64,000 bases of DNA from Pseudohalocynthiibacter aestuariivivens (lineage in GTDB: Bacteria; Pseudomonadota; Alphaproteobacteria; Rhodobacterales; Rhodobacteraceae), in the NCBI RefSeq assembly GCF_018457175.1, contig NZ_JAGFNU010000011.1, positions 49,347 through 113,346 on the forward strand, read 5' to 3'. This document shows, piece after piece, positions 27,956-36,529 of this stretch. The translations under genes were made by a program, and so were the position numbers. Below the pieces are notes generated by a model. That model was not told where the DNA came from and did no database searches. It saw only the letters and a program-made list of their open reading frames with translations. Positions within the stretch are counted from its first letter, which is position 1. Each line of letters begins with the position of its first letter.

Positions 27956-28906
27956 TTAACCTTGCAACGCATCCCACATTTCCAGATCGCGTTGTGCGGT
28001 CCAGATACGAGGGGTGTCTATGCCGCGTGCTTCGTCATAGGCGCGGGCCACGTTGAAGGGCAGGCAATGCTCATAAATCGCATATTCAGCAAACTTAGGG
28101 TCACATTCTGCACGAACTGCGTCCCATGCTTCTTTGAGTGTACCACCTTTCGCAGCAACCCGAGCGGCGGGGCGATAAGTGCTTTCTACAAAGTCACGGG
28201 TGCTTTCAATTGCCGCATAAACCATCTCGCGGCCAACCAACGCGTCCCCTCGCCCCGGTGCAATTGAGGACGGATCAAAGAATGCAATGTTGTCCAGCGT
28301 GTCCCCCCAGTCACCAAAATGTCCGTCACCACAATAGCAGGCAGAATGGTATTCTACGATATCGCCGGTAAACATCACTTCGGCATCCGGCACCCAGACA
28401 ACTGCATCGCCAGCAGTATGGGCGCGGCCCAATTGCATGATATCGACCCTGCGATTGCCCAGATAGACGGTCATGCTGTCTGAAAAGGTTGTTGTGGGGT
28501 AGGTCAGGCCTGGAATGGATTCATGGCCTTCAAACAGCCGCGGAAAGCGCTGAAACTCACTGTCCCAGTCTTCCTGGCCGCGTTCCACGACCATTGATCG
28601 CGCAACGTCTGACATGATGATCTGCGATACGCCATAGGCGCTGGCGCCAAGAACTCTGACTGCGTGGTAGTGCGTCAGAACGAGATGGCTGATCGGTTTG
28701 TCAGTGACTTTGCGGATCTCCTCGATCACCTTTTTCGCAAGGCGCGGCGTGGCCTGAGCTTCGATCACCATGACGCTGTCATCACCGATGATAACACCTG
28801 AATTGGGGTCCCCTTCTGCGGTAAAGGCCCACAGCCCATCGCCCACCTCAGTAAAGCTGGTTTTCTTCTCGCTCATATCGCCTTGTGATGCGAATGCTTT
28901 GGCCAT
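27956..28906 (-). CDS. Metallo-beta-lactamase-fold protein with altered metal motif
   Basis: The 316-residue MBL-superfamily protein starts at the ATG at 28906 (AAAGGG upstream). The fold is clear: EAQATPRLAKKVIEEIRKVT, then LVLTHYHAVRVLGASAYG at the usual HxHxDH site, and GRAHTAGDAVVWVPDAEVMFTGDIVEY. At the first site the motif reads HYHAVR, so the Asp and the third His of HxHxDH are missing, and no later GHG-type His is apparent (PGRGDA). The HTAGD His and the GDIVE Asp remain. Activity may be altered or use one metal. It lies 54 bases upstream of the FAD hydroxylase in the same operon. Confidence 0.8.
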   Translation of the reverse strand: MAKAFASQGDMSEKKTSFTEVGDGLWAFTAEGDPNSGVIIGDDSVMVIEAQATPRLAKKVIEEIRKVTDKPISHLVLTHYHAVRVLGASAYGVSQIIMSDVARSMVVERGQEDWDSEFQRFPRLFEGHESIPGLTYPTTTFSDSMTVYLGNRRVDIMQLGRAHTAGDAVVWVPDAEVMFTGDIVEYHSACYCGDGHFGDWGDTLDNIAFFDPSSIAPGRGDALVGREMVYAAIESTRDFVESTYRPAARVAAKGGTLKEAWDAVRAECDPKFAEYAIYEHCLPFNVARAYDEARGIDTPRIWTAQRDLEMWDALQG

Positions 28907-29062
28907 CAAGTTGCCCTTTCAAAAAATTCTAAGCGGTTTCATCGGTTAGAGGCGAATGTTCCGCCCATTTCCCATTGCGATTTCAACACAGGATGCCAGA
29001 CGCCCGCACATTTTAGCACGATACCGATGGACACAGTCTACAACCTGTGATTCCGTCGCCAA

Positions 29063-29629
29063 ATGATCTGGAACAATCGCACATTCCCCTATTGGCTGAC
29101 GGGCTTCATCGTTCTTGCGGCGGCTGTTATCTTGCTGAGCATGGGCCGTGTGCCCATTTGTGACTGTGGTTATATCAAGTTTTGGCACGGGCAGACGATG
29201 AGTTCTGAGAACTCGCAACATCTGTCGGATTGGTACACACCGAGCCACATAATTCATGGAATTTTGTTTTATGCCGCCCTTTGGTTGGTTGCGCGCCGGG
29301 TACCAATTGGATGGCGTTTGGTTGTTGCGACGCTGATTGAATGCGCGTGGGAGATACTGGAGAACACCAATGCGGTGATTGAACGGTACCGCGAAGTAAC
29401 CATATCGCTTGATTACTATGGTGACAGCGTCATCAACTCGGTTGCCGACATTCTTGCGATGTTTGTCGGTTTCTGGCTGGCAGGGCGGCTGCCTGTTTCG
29501 CTTAGCATCGCGATTGTGATCGGCTTCGAGGTGTTGACGGCCATTGTAATCCGCGACGGGCTCGCGCTGAATATTATTATGCTGCTCTGGCCGCTTGATG
29601 TGATCAGAGATTGGCAAGGCGCGCTCTGA
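29063..29629 (+). CDS. DUF2585 (UPF0314) membrane protein
   Basis: This 188-residue integral membrane protein has about five hydrophobic segments: YWLTGFIVLAAAVILLSMG near the N-terminus, IIHGILFYAALWLVARR, SVADILAMFVGFWLAG, and VSLSIAIVIGFEVLTAIVI late. Conserved hydrophilic motifs (CDCGYIKFWHG, SEN.QHLSDWYTPSHIIHG, TLIECAWEILENTNAVIERYR, DYYGDSVINS) are strongly typical of DUF2585, known in alphaproteobacteria without an assigned function. It is encoded opposite to the surrounding catabolic genes and converges on fahA. Confidence 0.87.
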   Translation: MIWNNRTFPYWLTGFIVLAAAVILLSMGRVPICDCGYIKFWHGQTMSSENSQHLSDWYTPSHIIHGILFYAALWLVARRVPIGWRLVVATLIECAWEILENTNAVIERYREVTISLDYYGDSVINSVADILAMFVGFWLAGRLPVSLSIAIVIGFEVLTAIVIRDGLALNIIMLLWPLDVIRDWQGAL

Positions 29630-29656
29630 CACCGGATATGTCGTTATCGCGGACAT

Positions 29657-30937
29657 CTATGTTTTGGGGGGGAAGTTGATTGCCGGCAGAATTTTACCGG
29701 TACATTCACCAAAACCAATCGTGAACCCATCGCCCCGCGCGTGACCTCGCAGCGTCAGCGTGTCACCGTCTTCGATAAAGGTTCTGGTCTCACCCGTATC
29801 GAGCGAGATCGGTTCTTTTCCGGCCCAGCTAAGTTCCATCAGAGAGCCATATTCGTCTCTATTGCTGCCCGAAATGGTGCCAGAGCCCAACAAATCACCT
29901 GCGTTCATCGCGCAACCGCAGACCGCGTGATGGCACAATTGTTGTGCTGCTGAGTAATACATGCGCGCGTAATTTGTCTGGCAAATCGTGGTTGGTTTTG
30001 CGGCACCCTCTGGCTGCATATCAACTTGAAGCGATATGTCATAAAGTCCGGGTTTGTTTTCGGTCAGATAAGGTAGCAGTTCCTTTTCGCGGGGCGGTGT
30101 TGGCTTGCGAAATGCCTCCAGTGCCTCTGCGGTTACGATCCATGGGCTTATCGTGGTGCCAAAGGCTTTGCCCTGAAACGGACCAAGCGGCTGATACTCC
30201 CACCCCTGAATGTCGCGCGCGGACCAGTCATTGAGCAGCACGTACCCAAAGATCATCGCGTCGGCCTGATCAACTGTGACCGGTTGGCCAAGCGCGGTAG
30301 TTGTGCCGACAATGGCCCCCATTTCAAGCTCTATATCAAGCCGTTTGGTCGGGCCAAAGGATGGGATGTCTGCATCCGGGGCCTTGGTTTGGCCAAGGGG
30401 GCGGTGAATTTCGGTGCCCGAGACTACGACAGACGACGCACGGCCATTGTAGCCGATAGGAATATGCAACCAGTTCGCCGGTAGGTCAGGGGAGCCGCGC
30501 AGGATTGCACCCATATTCTTGGCGTGTTGCATGCCTGCGTAAAAATCCGTGTATTCGGAAACGACCAACGGCAAGTGCAAAGTCGCGTCTTTCATGGGCA
30601 GAAGCGCCCGAGCCCGCATTTCCGAGTCAGAGGAAAGCACGTCATCGCCACCCTCTGCCAAAATCTCTGTCAATCGGGCACGCAGTGCTGACCAGTTTTC
30701 AGGGCCCGTTTCCATCACTTCGTTCCAGAATGGCAGATCAAGCACTGGTTCGTCGTCGATTGAAATAACGCCTTCTTCTTCCAGATATGCCACATCCAGA
30801 ATCATATCTCCGATCGCAACTCCGCAGCGGGGCTCTTCATCATACATGCTGAAAACGCCGTAGGGCAGGTTGTTAAGCGGAAATTGGGTTTCTGCCGAAT
30901 TGGCACTTTCAACCCAGGATTTGAGCAGTCCGGACAT
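29657..30937 (-). CDS. fahA: Fumarylacetoacetase
   Basis: This enzyme hydrolyses fumarylacetoacetate to fumarate and acetoacetate, the last step of homogentisate/tyrosine breakdown. I take the ATG at 30937 (MSGLLKSWVESANSAETQFPLNNLPYG), 426 residues, matching the family; a longer frame from 30988 is unlikely. An N-terminal SH3-like domain (about 15-115) precedes the FAH catalytic domain with the metal/substrate motifs YTDFYAGMQHAKNMG, IELEMGAIVG, LLNDWSARDIQGWEYQPLGPF and GDLLGSGTISG. It is 10 bases from maiA, in one operon with maiA and hmgA. Confidence 0.96.
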   Translation of the reverse strand: MSGLLKSWVESANSAETQFPLNNLPYGVFSMYDEEPRCGVAIGDMILDVAYLEEEGVISIDDEPVLDLPFWNEVMETGPENWSALRARLTEILAEGGDDVLSSDSEMRARALLPMKDATLHLPLVVSEYTDFYAGMQHAKNMGAILRGSPDLPANWLHIPIGYNGRASSVVVSGTEIHRPLGQTKAPDADIPSFGPTKRLDIELEMGAIVGTTTALGQPVTVDQADAMIFGYVLLNDWSARDIQGWEYQPLGPFQGKAFGTTISPWIVTAEALEAFRKPTPPREKELLPYLTENKPGLYDISLQVDMQPEGAAKPTTICQTNYARMYYSAAQQLCHHAVCGCAMNAGDLLGSGTISGSNRDEYGSLMELSWAGKEPISLDTGETRTFIEDGDTLTLRGHARGDGFTIGFGECTGKILPAINFPPKT

Positions 30938-30947
30938 AGTGTTCCTT

Positions 30948-31586
30948 TCAGGCGGCGTCTGGCTGGGCCTCTGGCCGTGCATCGGCAAAGGGTTTCAACG
31001 CAAGGCAGCCATCTTCTATTTCAAGAAGACGGGCATATGGTGCAAGGTCAAGACCCCAACGGTGCGCATTATACATCTGCGCGACGATACAGATGTCTGC
31101 GAGACTAGGATTTTCGCCTGCCGCAAAGGGTTTGTTAGGCTCTAACAGGGCAGAAAGTGCATCAAATCCGATTTTCATCCAATGGCGCATCCACTCTGCT
31201 TTTGCATCTGCAGCTGCGCCAAACTCAGCGCTCAGATGTTGTACCACGCGAAGGTTGTTTACGGGATGAATATCCATCGCGATCGTGTGTGCAATCGCTA
31301 GTTCCTTTGCGCGCTTCACCGGATCAGTCACCAACAAGGTGGGTTCTGGCACAAGCGCATCCAGATAATCAATGATCGCAAGCGATTGGGTCAGAACAGT
31401 TCCGTCAGGCAATTCCAGTGACGGAACAAGATGCGCCGGGTTTTTCGCAACATAGTCAGGCGCGTGTTGCTGGCCGCCATCCTTGACCAAATCCACCGGA
31501 ACGGTTTCGTGGTCGATACCCTTCAGGTTCAGCGCAATTCTGACCCGGTAGGCGGCCGTAGACCGCCAATAGCTATAAAGCTTCAT
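30948..31586 (-). CDS. maiA: Maleylacetoacetate isomerase (zeta-class GST)
   Basis: MaiA uses glutathione to isomerise maleylacetoacetate to fumarylacetoacetate. From the ATG at 31586 (MKLYSYWRSTAAYRVRIAL) it is 212 residues. The zeta-class signature YSYWRSTAAYRVRI holds the active-site Ser/Cys position, NPAHLVPSLELPDG is the glutathione-binding cis-Pro segment, and the C-terminal helical domain follows. An in-frame TTG three codons upstream is possible. The gene is set between hmgA (10 bases) and fahA (10 bases), giving the full ring-cleavage sequence in order. Confidence 0.95.
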   Translation of the reverse strand: MKLYSYWRSTAAYRVRIALNLKGIDHETVPVDLVKDGGQQHAPDYVAKNPAHLVPSLELPDGTVLTQSLAIIDYLDALVPEPTLLVTDPVKRAKELAIAHTIAMDIHPVNNLRVVQHLSAEFGAAADAKAEWMRHWMKIGFDALSALLEPNKPFAAGENPSLADICIVAQMYNAHRWGLDLAPYARLLEIEDGCLALKPFADARPEAQPDAA

Positions 31587-31596
31587 TTTTGCCAAC

Positions 31597-32961
31597 TCAC
31601 TTCAAACCGGGGGTGCCATCGAATTTCTTGTGAATACCGGTCCAGCAGTCGATGTAATCATCCTGCAATGGTGCTTCGGTTGCTGCAAATGGTGTCAGTT
31701 GTTGCGGGAAGCGCGTTTCGATCATGAAGGACATGGTGTTGTCGAGCTTTTCAGGCTTGAGGTCAGAGTTTGAGGCACCCTCAAACGCGTTTTCGTCAGG
31801 GCCGTGTGGCAACATCATGTTGTGAAGCGACATGCCGCCGGGAACAAAACCTTCGGGTTTTGCGTCATACTGGCCATAGATGTTGCCCATCAGCTCGCTC
31901 ATGATGTTCTTGTGATACCACGGCGGACGGAAGGTGTTTTCAGCAACCATCCAGCGTTCGCGGAATAACGCAAAGTCGATGTTAGCAGTACCGGGAACAC
32001 CGGAAGGTGCTGTTAATACAGTAAAAATCGATGGGTCAGGGTGGTCAAACAAAATAGCGCCAACCGGACAATATGTTCTGAGATCATATTTGACCGGTGC
32101 GTAGTTGCCGTGCCATGCGACCACATCAAGTGGGCTATGACCGATGTTAGTTTTGTGGAACTGGCCGCACCATTTTACTGTCACTGTTGACGGAACTTCG
32201 CGGTCTTCAAATGCCGCCACGGGGGTTTTGAAGTCTCTCCGGTTCGCCATACAGTTTGCACCAATCGGGCCGCGACCTGGTAATTCAAACTTTTGACCGT
32301 AATTTTCACAGACGAAACCGCGCGCAGGCCCTTCAAGCAGTTCAACCCGGAACACGAGACCGCGTGGAATAATTGCAATTTCCTTTGGCGCAAGATCGAT
32401 TGTGCCAAGTTCAGTGTGGAATCGAAGTTTTCCGTCCTGCGGAATAATCAGCATCTCTGAATCAGCCGAGAAGAAGTAATCATCCTCCATAGAGGCGGTA
32501 ACAAGGTAGATGTGGTTTGCCATTCCAACCTGAGTGTTCACATCGCCAGCGGTAGTCATTGTGTACATGCCGGTGACAAAAGTCAGCGGCGTGTCTGTAT
32601 GCGGCACCGGATCCCAGCGGTATTGGCCAAGAGAAATGATATCAGGGTCAATGCAGGGCGCTGATTTCCACATCGGCACGTCGATCTTTTCGAATCGATG
32701 TGTGTGTTTGACGGACGGGCGAATGCGATAGCACCATGTCCGTTCGTTTTGATGGCTGGGCGCGGTAAACGCGGTCCCGGTCAGCTGCTCACCATAGAGC
32801 CCGTAGTTGCATCTTTGTGGGCTGTTCATGCCCTGCGGCAGGGCGTCCGGCAGGGCCTCTGTTTCAAAATCATTCCCAAAACCTGGCATGTAATACGGAT
32901 CGATACTGCCTTGTGGCGCCGCTGCACGTGTCATTTCGCGTGTGGATTTCTGGACATTCAT
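31597..32961 (-). CDS. hmgA: Homogentisate 1,2-dioxygenase
   Basis: HmgA opens the homogentisate ring with O2 at a mononuclear Fe(II) to give maleylacetoacetate. The 454-residue cupin-fold protein shows [19 protein letters not shown] at the N-terminus, the RMRP-like catalytic surroundings [14 protein letters not shown], and the iron-ligand region [20 protein letters not shown] with [19 protein letters not shown] near the C-terminus. It is the first gene of the hmgA-maiA-fahA operon. A perfect 18-bp palindrome lies 82 bases upstream. The genes for 4-hydroxyphenylpyruvate formation are not in the window. Confidence 0.97.
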   Translation of the reverse strand: MNVQKSTREMTRAAAPQGSIDPYYMPGFGNDFETEALPDALPQGMNSPQRCNYGLYGEQLTGTAFTAPSHQNERTWCYRIRPSVKHTHRFEKIDVPMWKSAPCIDPDIISLGQYRWDPVPHTDTPLTFVTGMYTMTTAGDVNTQVGMANHIYLVTASMEDDYFFSADSEMLIIPQDGKLRFHTELGTIDLAPKEIAIIPRGLVFRVELLEGPARGFVCENYGQKFELPGRGPIGANCMANRRDFKTPVAAFEDREVPSTVTVKWCGQFHKTNIGHSPLDVVAWHGNYAPVKYDLRTYCPVGAILFDHPDPSIFTVLTAPSGVPGTANIDFALFRERWMVAENTFRPPWYHKNIMSELMGNIYGQYDAKPEGFVPGGMSLHNMMLPHGPDENAFEGASNSDLKPEKLDNTMSFMIETRFPQQLTPFAATEAPLQDDYIDCWTGIHKKFDGTPGLK

Positions 32962-33042
32962 TCGCGTTTCCTCCCGTCAGGTGACAAGACCAAGCCTGCA
33001 CAATCATACACTCATTCTGTAATGAAGATGGCGCAAAGTATA

Positions 33043-33060
33043 TCGTTGCAAATGCAACGA
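33043..33060. promoter_or_regulatory. Perfect 18-bp palindrome upstream of hmgA, likely operator
   Basis: TCGTTGCAAATGCAACGA has two 8-bp arms (TCGTTGCA / TGCAACGA) around a central AA. It sits in the 118-base gap between hmgA and the CysK-like gene, at a position where a repressor could block hmgA transcription. The TTGC-N4-GCAA core resembles operators of MarR-family regulators that respond to aromatic acids. The MarR gene at 38242 could be the binding partner, but nothing here proves that. Confidence 0.65.
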
Positions 33061-33079
33061 AGTCAAGCGGGGAACGATC

Positions 33080-34039
33080 CTAATCCCATAGATCAGTAGA
33101 CAAATACTTTAGTCCACTGTCGCAGATTACGATCGCGATGGTCATTCTCGAAAGTTCACCCGCCAGCAATTGTAAAGCGGCCGCCAAATTTGCGCCGCTT
33201 GAAAATCCGGCAAAAATTCCTTCTTCCTTTGCCAATGCGCGTGTGGCTTCACGTGCTTCTTCACCAGTTACAATCAGGGTTCCGTCGATGGGCGCGCGTT
33301 CCAAGAAAGCCAAATCCGGCATCGCGTATCCGCCACCCTGAATTGGATGATTAAGGCGTGTCAGAGCCTGTTTTGATATAACCGCAGCACCATCCGGTTC
33401 AACAATGTATCCACGTATTTCCGGTTTCACTGCTTTAAGCCCCCGGATCGTCCCGGTGTAGGTTCCGCCAGACCCTGCAAAATCTACAAAGGCATCAAGG
33501 GTGCCGCCAGACTGCTCCCAAATCTCGGGCGCCGTGCTGTTTGCATGTGCGTCCGGATTGCCAAGCCTGTGAAACTGATCCGCGCGAAAGGCACCGCGGT
33601 CAACAGTGATCTGCGTGGCCACGTCATCCACCTTTGAGAGGTCCCCGCCCGAAACCTCTCCTGGGATAGAACCTTCACACTGGTCAACCAGAACAACCTC
33701 TGCCCCAAGTGCCCCCATCATTCGGGCCCGTTCGGGGGAGTTGCCACGCGACATGACTGCAACGAACGGATATCCTTTGACCGAACAAACAATGGCGAGA
33801 CCGGTCCCCATATTACCAGAGGTCAGCTCTACCACTGTCTGGCCGGGTTTAAGGCTGCCGTTTCGTTCTGCCTCTTCTACAATTCCCAAGGCGGCACGAT
33901 CTTTTTTCGAAAAGCCGGGGTTTAAGTAGTCAAGTTTTGCAAGGATGCGTCCGTTCAGACCGCGTGACGCCACGATACGATCCAGCCAGACGGCTGGGGT
34001 ATTCCCTATAGCCCCGAGTATAGAGTCATGCGCTTGCAC
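33080..34039 (-). CDS. PLP-dependent cysteine synthase family protein
   Basis: This is a 319-residue fold-type II PLP enzyme of the OASS/CBS family. The catalytic Lys46 is in NPGFSKKDRAAL, and the phosphate-binding glycine loop is GSGGTYTGTIRGLK. The asparagine loop reads TSGNMGTGLA where true O-acetylserine sulfhydrylases have TSGNTG, so substrate specificity may differ. It begins 6 bases after tdh, so it belongs to the kbl-tdh operon. That suggests a role with serine, threonine or glycine-derived metabolites rather than housekeeping cysteine synthesis, but this is inference from context only. Confidence 0.82.
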   Translation of the reverse strand: MQAHDSILGAIGNTPAVWLDRIVASRGLNGRILAKLDYLNPGFSKKDRAALGIVEEAERNGSLKPGQTVVELTSGNMGTGLAIVCSVKGYPFVAVMSRGNSPERARMMGALGAEVVLVDQCEGSIPGEVSGGDLSKVDDVATQITVDRGAFRADQFHRLGNPDAHANSTAPEIWEQSGGTLDAFVDFAGSGGTYTGTIRGLKAVKPEIRGYIVEPDGAAVISKQALTRLNHPIQGGGYAMPDLAFLERAPIDGTLIVTGEEAREATRALAKEEGIFAGFSSGANLAAALQLLAGELSRMTIAIVICDSGLKYLSTDLWD

Positions 34040-34045
34040 CGCACG

Positions 34046-35083
34046 CTACCCCCAATCAAGAACAACCTTGCCGGATGATCCGCTTTTCATCGCGGCGAAA
34101 CCTTCGCGAAAATCATCAACATGAAAACGATGCGTGATCACGCCAGAAACATCCAGCCCGTTCTGCAACATGGCGATCATCTTGTACCAGGTTTCAAAAA
34201 TCTCGCGCCCGTAGACACCTTTGATCGTGATTGCCTTGAAAACGATGCGCGACCAGTCGACCGGGGATTTGCCAGGCGGAATACCAAGAAGCGCGATCCG
34301 CCCGCCCATAACGAGCGCTTCGACCATCTGGTCAAGTGCGGCCTGATTGCCGGACATTTCAAGCCCGACATCAAAACCTTGTTTCATCTTAAAAGACTCT
34401 ATTACGTCTGAAAGTTCCTCTTCCAGCACATTCACCGGGCGTACATCTGCAACGCGGCCGGCCAGTGCAAGACGGTCAGGGTTAACGTCTGTGATCACAA
34501 CGTGGCGCGCGCCAACATGCCTTGCAACTGCAGCCGCCATAATGCCGATGGGTCCTGCACCGGTGACCAATACATCCTCGCCCACAAGATCAAATGACAA
34601 AGCAGTGTGAACAGCATTTCCAAGCGGGTCAAGGATTGCTCCGATGTCATCGGAAATTTCGTCCGGAAGGGGAACAACGTTAAAGGCGGGAAGCCGCAGA
34701 TATTCAGCGAATGCGCCCTGTTCGTTCACACCAATACCGCGAGTTGCTGGATCAAGGTGAAATTTTCCCGCCCGCGACTGACGGGATGTTTTACCGATAA
34801 GATGCCCCTCACCCGAGCAACGCTGGCCGATTGTCAGCCCTTCGACGTTTTTGCCAAGTTCGACAATCTCTCCCGCGAATTCGTGACCTGTGATAAGGGG
34901 CACGGGAACGGTTTTGGCCGCCCATTCATCCCAATTCCAGATATGGATATCCGTGCCGCATATTCCTGTTTTATGGATGCGGATCAGAACGTCATCCGGG
35001 CCGATCTCCGGAACCGGGTGGTGTTCCATCCAAAGGCCTTCTTCTGGTTTGGCCTTTACCAGAGCCTTCATCATATTCGTCAT
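34046..35083 (-). CDS. tdh: L-threonine 3-dehydrogenase
   Basis: Tdh is a zinc medium-chain dehydrogenase that oxidises L-threonine to 2-amino-3-ketobutyrate with NAD. The 345 residues include the catalytic zinc motif [16 protein letters not shown] (Cys/His), [12 protein letters not shown], the position of the structural-zinc lobe, and a Rossmann motif [20 protein letters not shown] (about 170-189). The TDH-type tail [22 protein letters not shown] is diagnostic. It overlaps kbl by 4 bases (ATGA), the classic pairing for threonine conversion to glycine and acetyl-CoA. Confidence 0.96.
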   Translation of the reverse strand: MTNMMKALVKAKPEEGLWMEHHPVPEIGPDDVLIRIHKTGICGTDIHIWNWDEWAAKTVPVPLITGHEFAGEIVELGKNVEGLTIGQRCSGEGHLIGKTSRQSRAGKFHLDPATRGIGVNEQGAFAEYLRLPAFNVVPLPDEISDDIGAILDPLGNAVHTALSFDLVGEDVLVTGAGPIGIMAAAVARHVGARHVVITDVNPDRLALAGRVADVRPVNVLEEELSDVIESFKMKQGFDVGLEMSGNQAALDQMVEALVMGGRIALLGIPPGKSPVDWSRIVFKAITIKGVYGREIFETWYKMIAMLQNGLDVSGVITHRFHVDDFREGFAAMKSGSSGKVVLDWG

Positions 35084-36282
35084 GACAACACTCCCGTTTT
35101 TCGACCCGCCTCCGCAAAAGCATCAAGCGCAAAATCCAGATCGGCCCTTGTTAGAGCCGCATTCATCTGCGTTCTGATCCGTGCACGACCTTTTGGTACC
35201 ACCGGAAAAAAGAAGCCGGCGACATAGACACCCAGGTCAAATAAGGCGGCGGCCATGTCTTGTGAAAGTCGTGCGTCGCCCAGCATCACCGGAACAATCG
35301 GGTGTTCGCCCTGCAAAAGATCAAAACCCAAATCGGTCAAACCGGCACGCCAATAAGCCGTGTTTTCAAAAAGCTGCTGGCGCAGATCATCACCCGCTTC
35401 GACCAAGTCGAGCGCTTTGAGGCCTGCCATGACAACAGCCGGCGGCAGAGAGTTTGAAAACAGGTAAGGTCGCGCACGCTGGCGCAACAGGTCAATGACT
35501 GGCTGAGGGCCAGCGATGTATCCACCGATAGCTCCGCCAAGCGCCTTGCCCAATGTGCCAGTCAGAATATCAACATCAACGCCGAAATGCGCGGGCATCC
35601 CGCGCCCTTGTGGACCCATGAACCCGGTTGCGTGGCAATCGTCGATCAGGACAAGTGCCTCGTATTTTTCCGCAAGTGCGGTGATCTCTGGCAACTTCGC
35701 AAGATACCCATCCATCGAAAACACACCGTCGGTGGCAATCATGATGTGGCGCGCACCGCCTTCGCGCGCTTCTTTCAAACGATCCTCGAGTTCGCCCATA
35801 TTCGAGTTCGCGTAGCGAAACCGCCGTGCTTTGCACAGGCGGATGCCGTCGATGATAGAAGCATGGTTCAGCGAATCTGAAATAACAGCGTCTTCCGGTC
35901 CTAAAAGCGGCTCGAATACTGCACCATTCGCGTCAAAACAGGCTGCAAACAGAATGGAATCGTCTTTGCCAAGAAAGCCAGCAAGACGTTGCTCCAACTG
36001 TCTGTGAATATCCTTTGTTCCGCAAATGAATCGGACCGACGCCATGCCATAGCCCTGTGCGTCATAGCTGTCTTTTGCAGCTTTAATCAGATCTGCGTTA
36101 TCTGCCAGACCAAGATAATTGTTTGCGCAGAGGTTCACGACATTTTCACGGGTCTTCCCATTTTGAGACACCGTTATACGCCCGCCCTGGGGCGATGTGA
36201 TAAGTCGCTCGCGCTTCATCAACCCATCAGCATCGATCTGAGTCAGTGTCTCACGTATCTGGTCTAAGAATCGCTTTGTCAT
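35080..36282 (-). CDS. kbl: 2-amino-3-ketobutyrate CoA ligase (glycine C-acetyltransferase)
   Basis: Kbl is a PLP enzyme that cleaves 2-amino-3-ketobutyrate with CoA to glycine and acetyl-CoA. I take the ATG at 36282 ([32 protein letters not shown]), 400 residues, instead of a 21-residue longer frame. Alpha-oxoamine synthase motifs are clear: [46 protein letters not shown] and the PLP Lys in [21 protein letters not shown]. It leads the kbl-tdh-CysK-like operon. A possible operator is noted upstream. Confidence 0.96.
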   Translation of the reverse strand: MTKRFLDQIRETLTQIDADGLMKRERLITSPQGGRITVSQNGKTRENVVNLCANNYLGLADNADLIKAAKDSYDAQGYGMASVRFICGTKDIHRQLEQRLAGFLGKDDSILFAACFDANGAVFEPLLGPEDAVISDSLNHASIIDGIRLCKARRFRYANSNMGELEDRLKEAREGGARHIMIATDGVFSMDGYLAKLPEITALAEKYEALVLIDDCHATGFMGPQGRGMPAHFGVDVDILTGTLGKALGGAIGGYIAGPQPVIDLLRQRARPYLFSNSLPPAVVMAGLKALDLVEAGDDLRQQLFENTAYWRAGLTDLGFDLLQGEHPIVPVMLGDARLSQDMAAALFDLGVYVAGFFFPVVPKGRARIRTQMNAALTRADLDFALDAFAEAGRKTGVLS

Positions 36283-36330
36283 GCTCTGCTCCCTTTGGGT
36301 GCTTTCTACCATAATAGCGAACTTATGCAA

Positions 36331-36355
36331 TATAACGGATTTCATTCCGTGATAT
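36331..36355. promoter_or_regulatory. Imperfect inverted repeat upstream of kbl
   Basis: ACGGA (36335-36339) and TCCGT (36346-36350) flank a 6-base centre, and the flanks (TAT / ATA) extend the symmetry. It lies about 50 bases upstream of the kbl ATG in an AT-rich stretch, suggesting a regulator site for the threonine operon. The nearby XRE/cupin protein could be its regulator. The rest of the 36283-36529 gap shows no gene. Confidence 0.4.
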
Positions 36356-36529
36356 AGGACAATTCACAGCCGGGCAATTGATTGAGAGTGGGCATTTGCC
36401 GACGCATCGAACCATACATTAGAAAAACTAATCTATCGTGCGAATTAATATCGTTTGTTGTCAATCAGGCGGTTGAAATAGCATCTCTGCATAAGCCAAG
36501 TTGGCAAGTTTCTTAGTCAGGAGATCAAG

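Noticed and set aside
28946..29656. 236-codon minus-strand open frame opposite the DUF2585 gene
   Set aside because: Gln/Arg/His-rich antisense translation of a clear membrane-protein gene; no SD and no family resemblance.
36346..36529. SAM-type riboswitch upstream of the homocysteine methyltransferase gene
   Set aside because: I looked for SAM-II-like or SAM/SAH-like cores and saw no convincing stem pattern or conserved core in this AT-rich gap.
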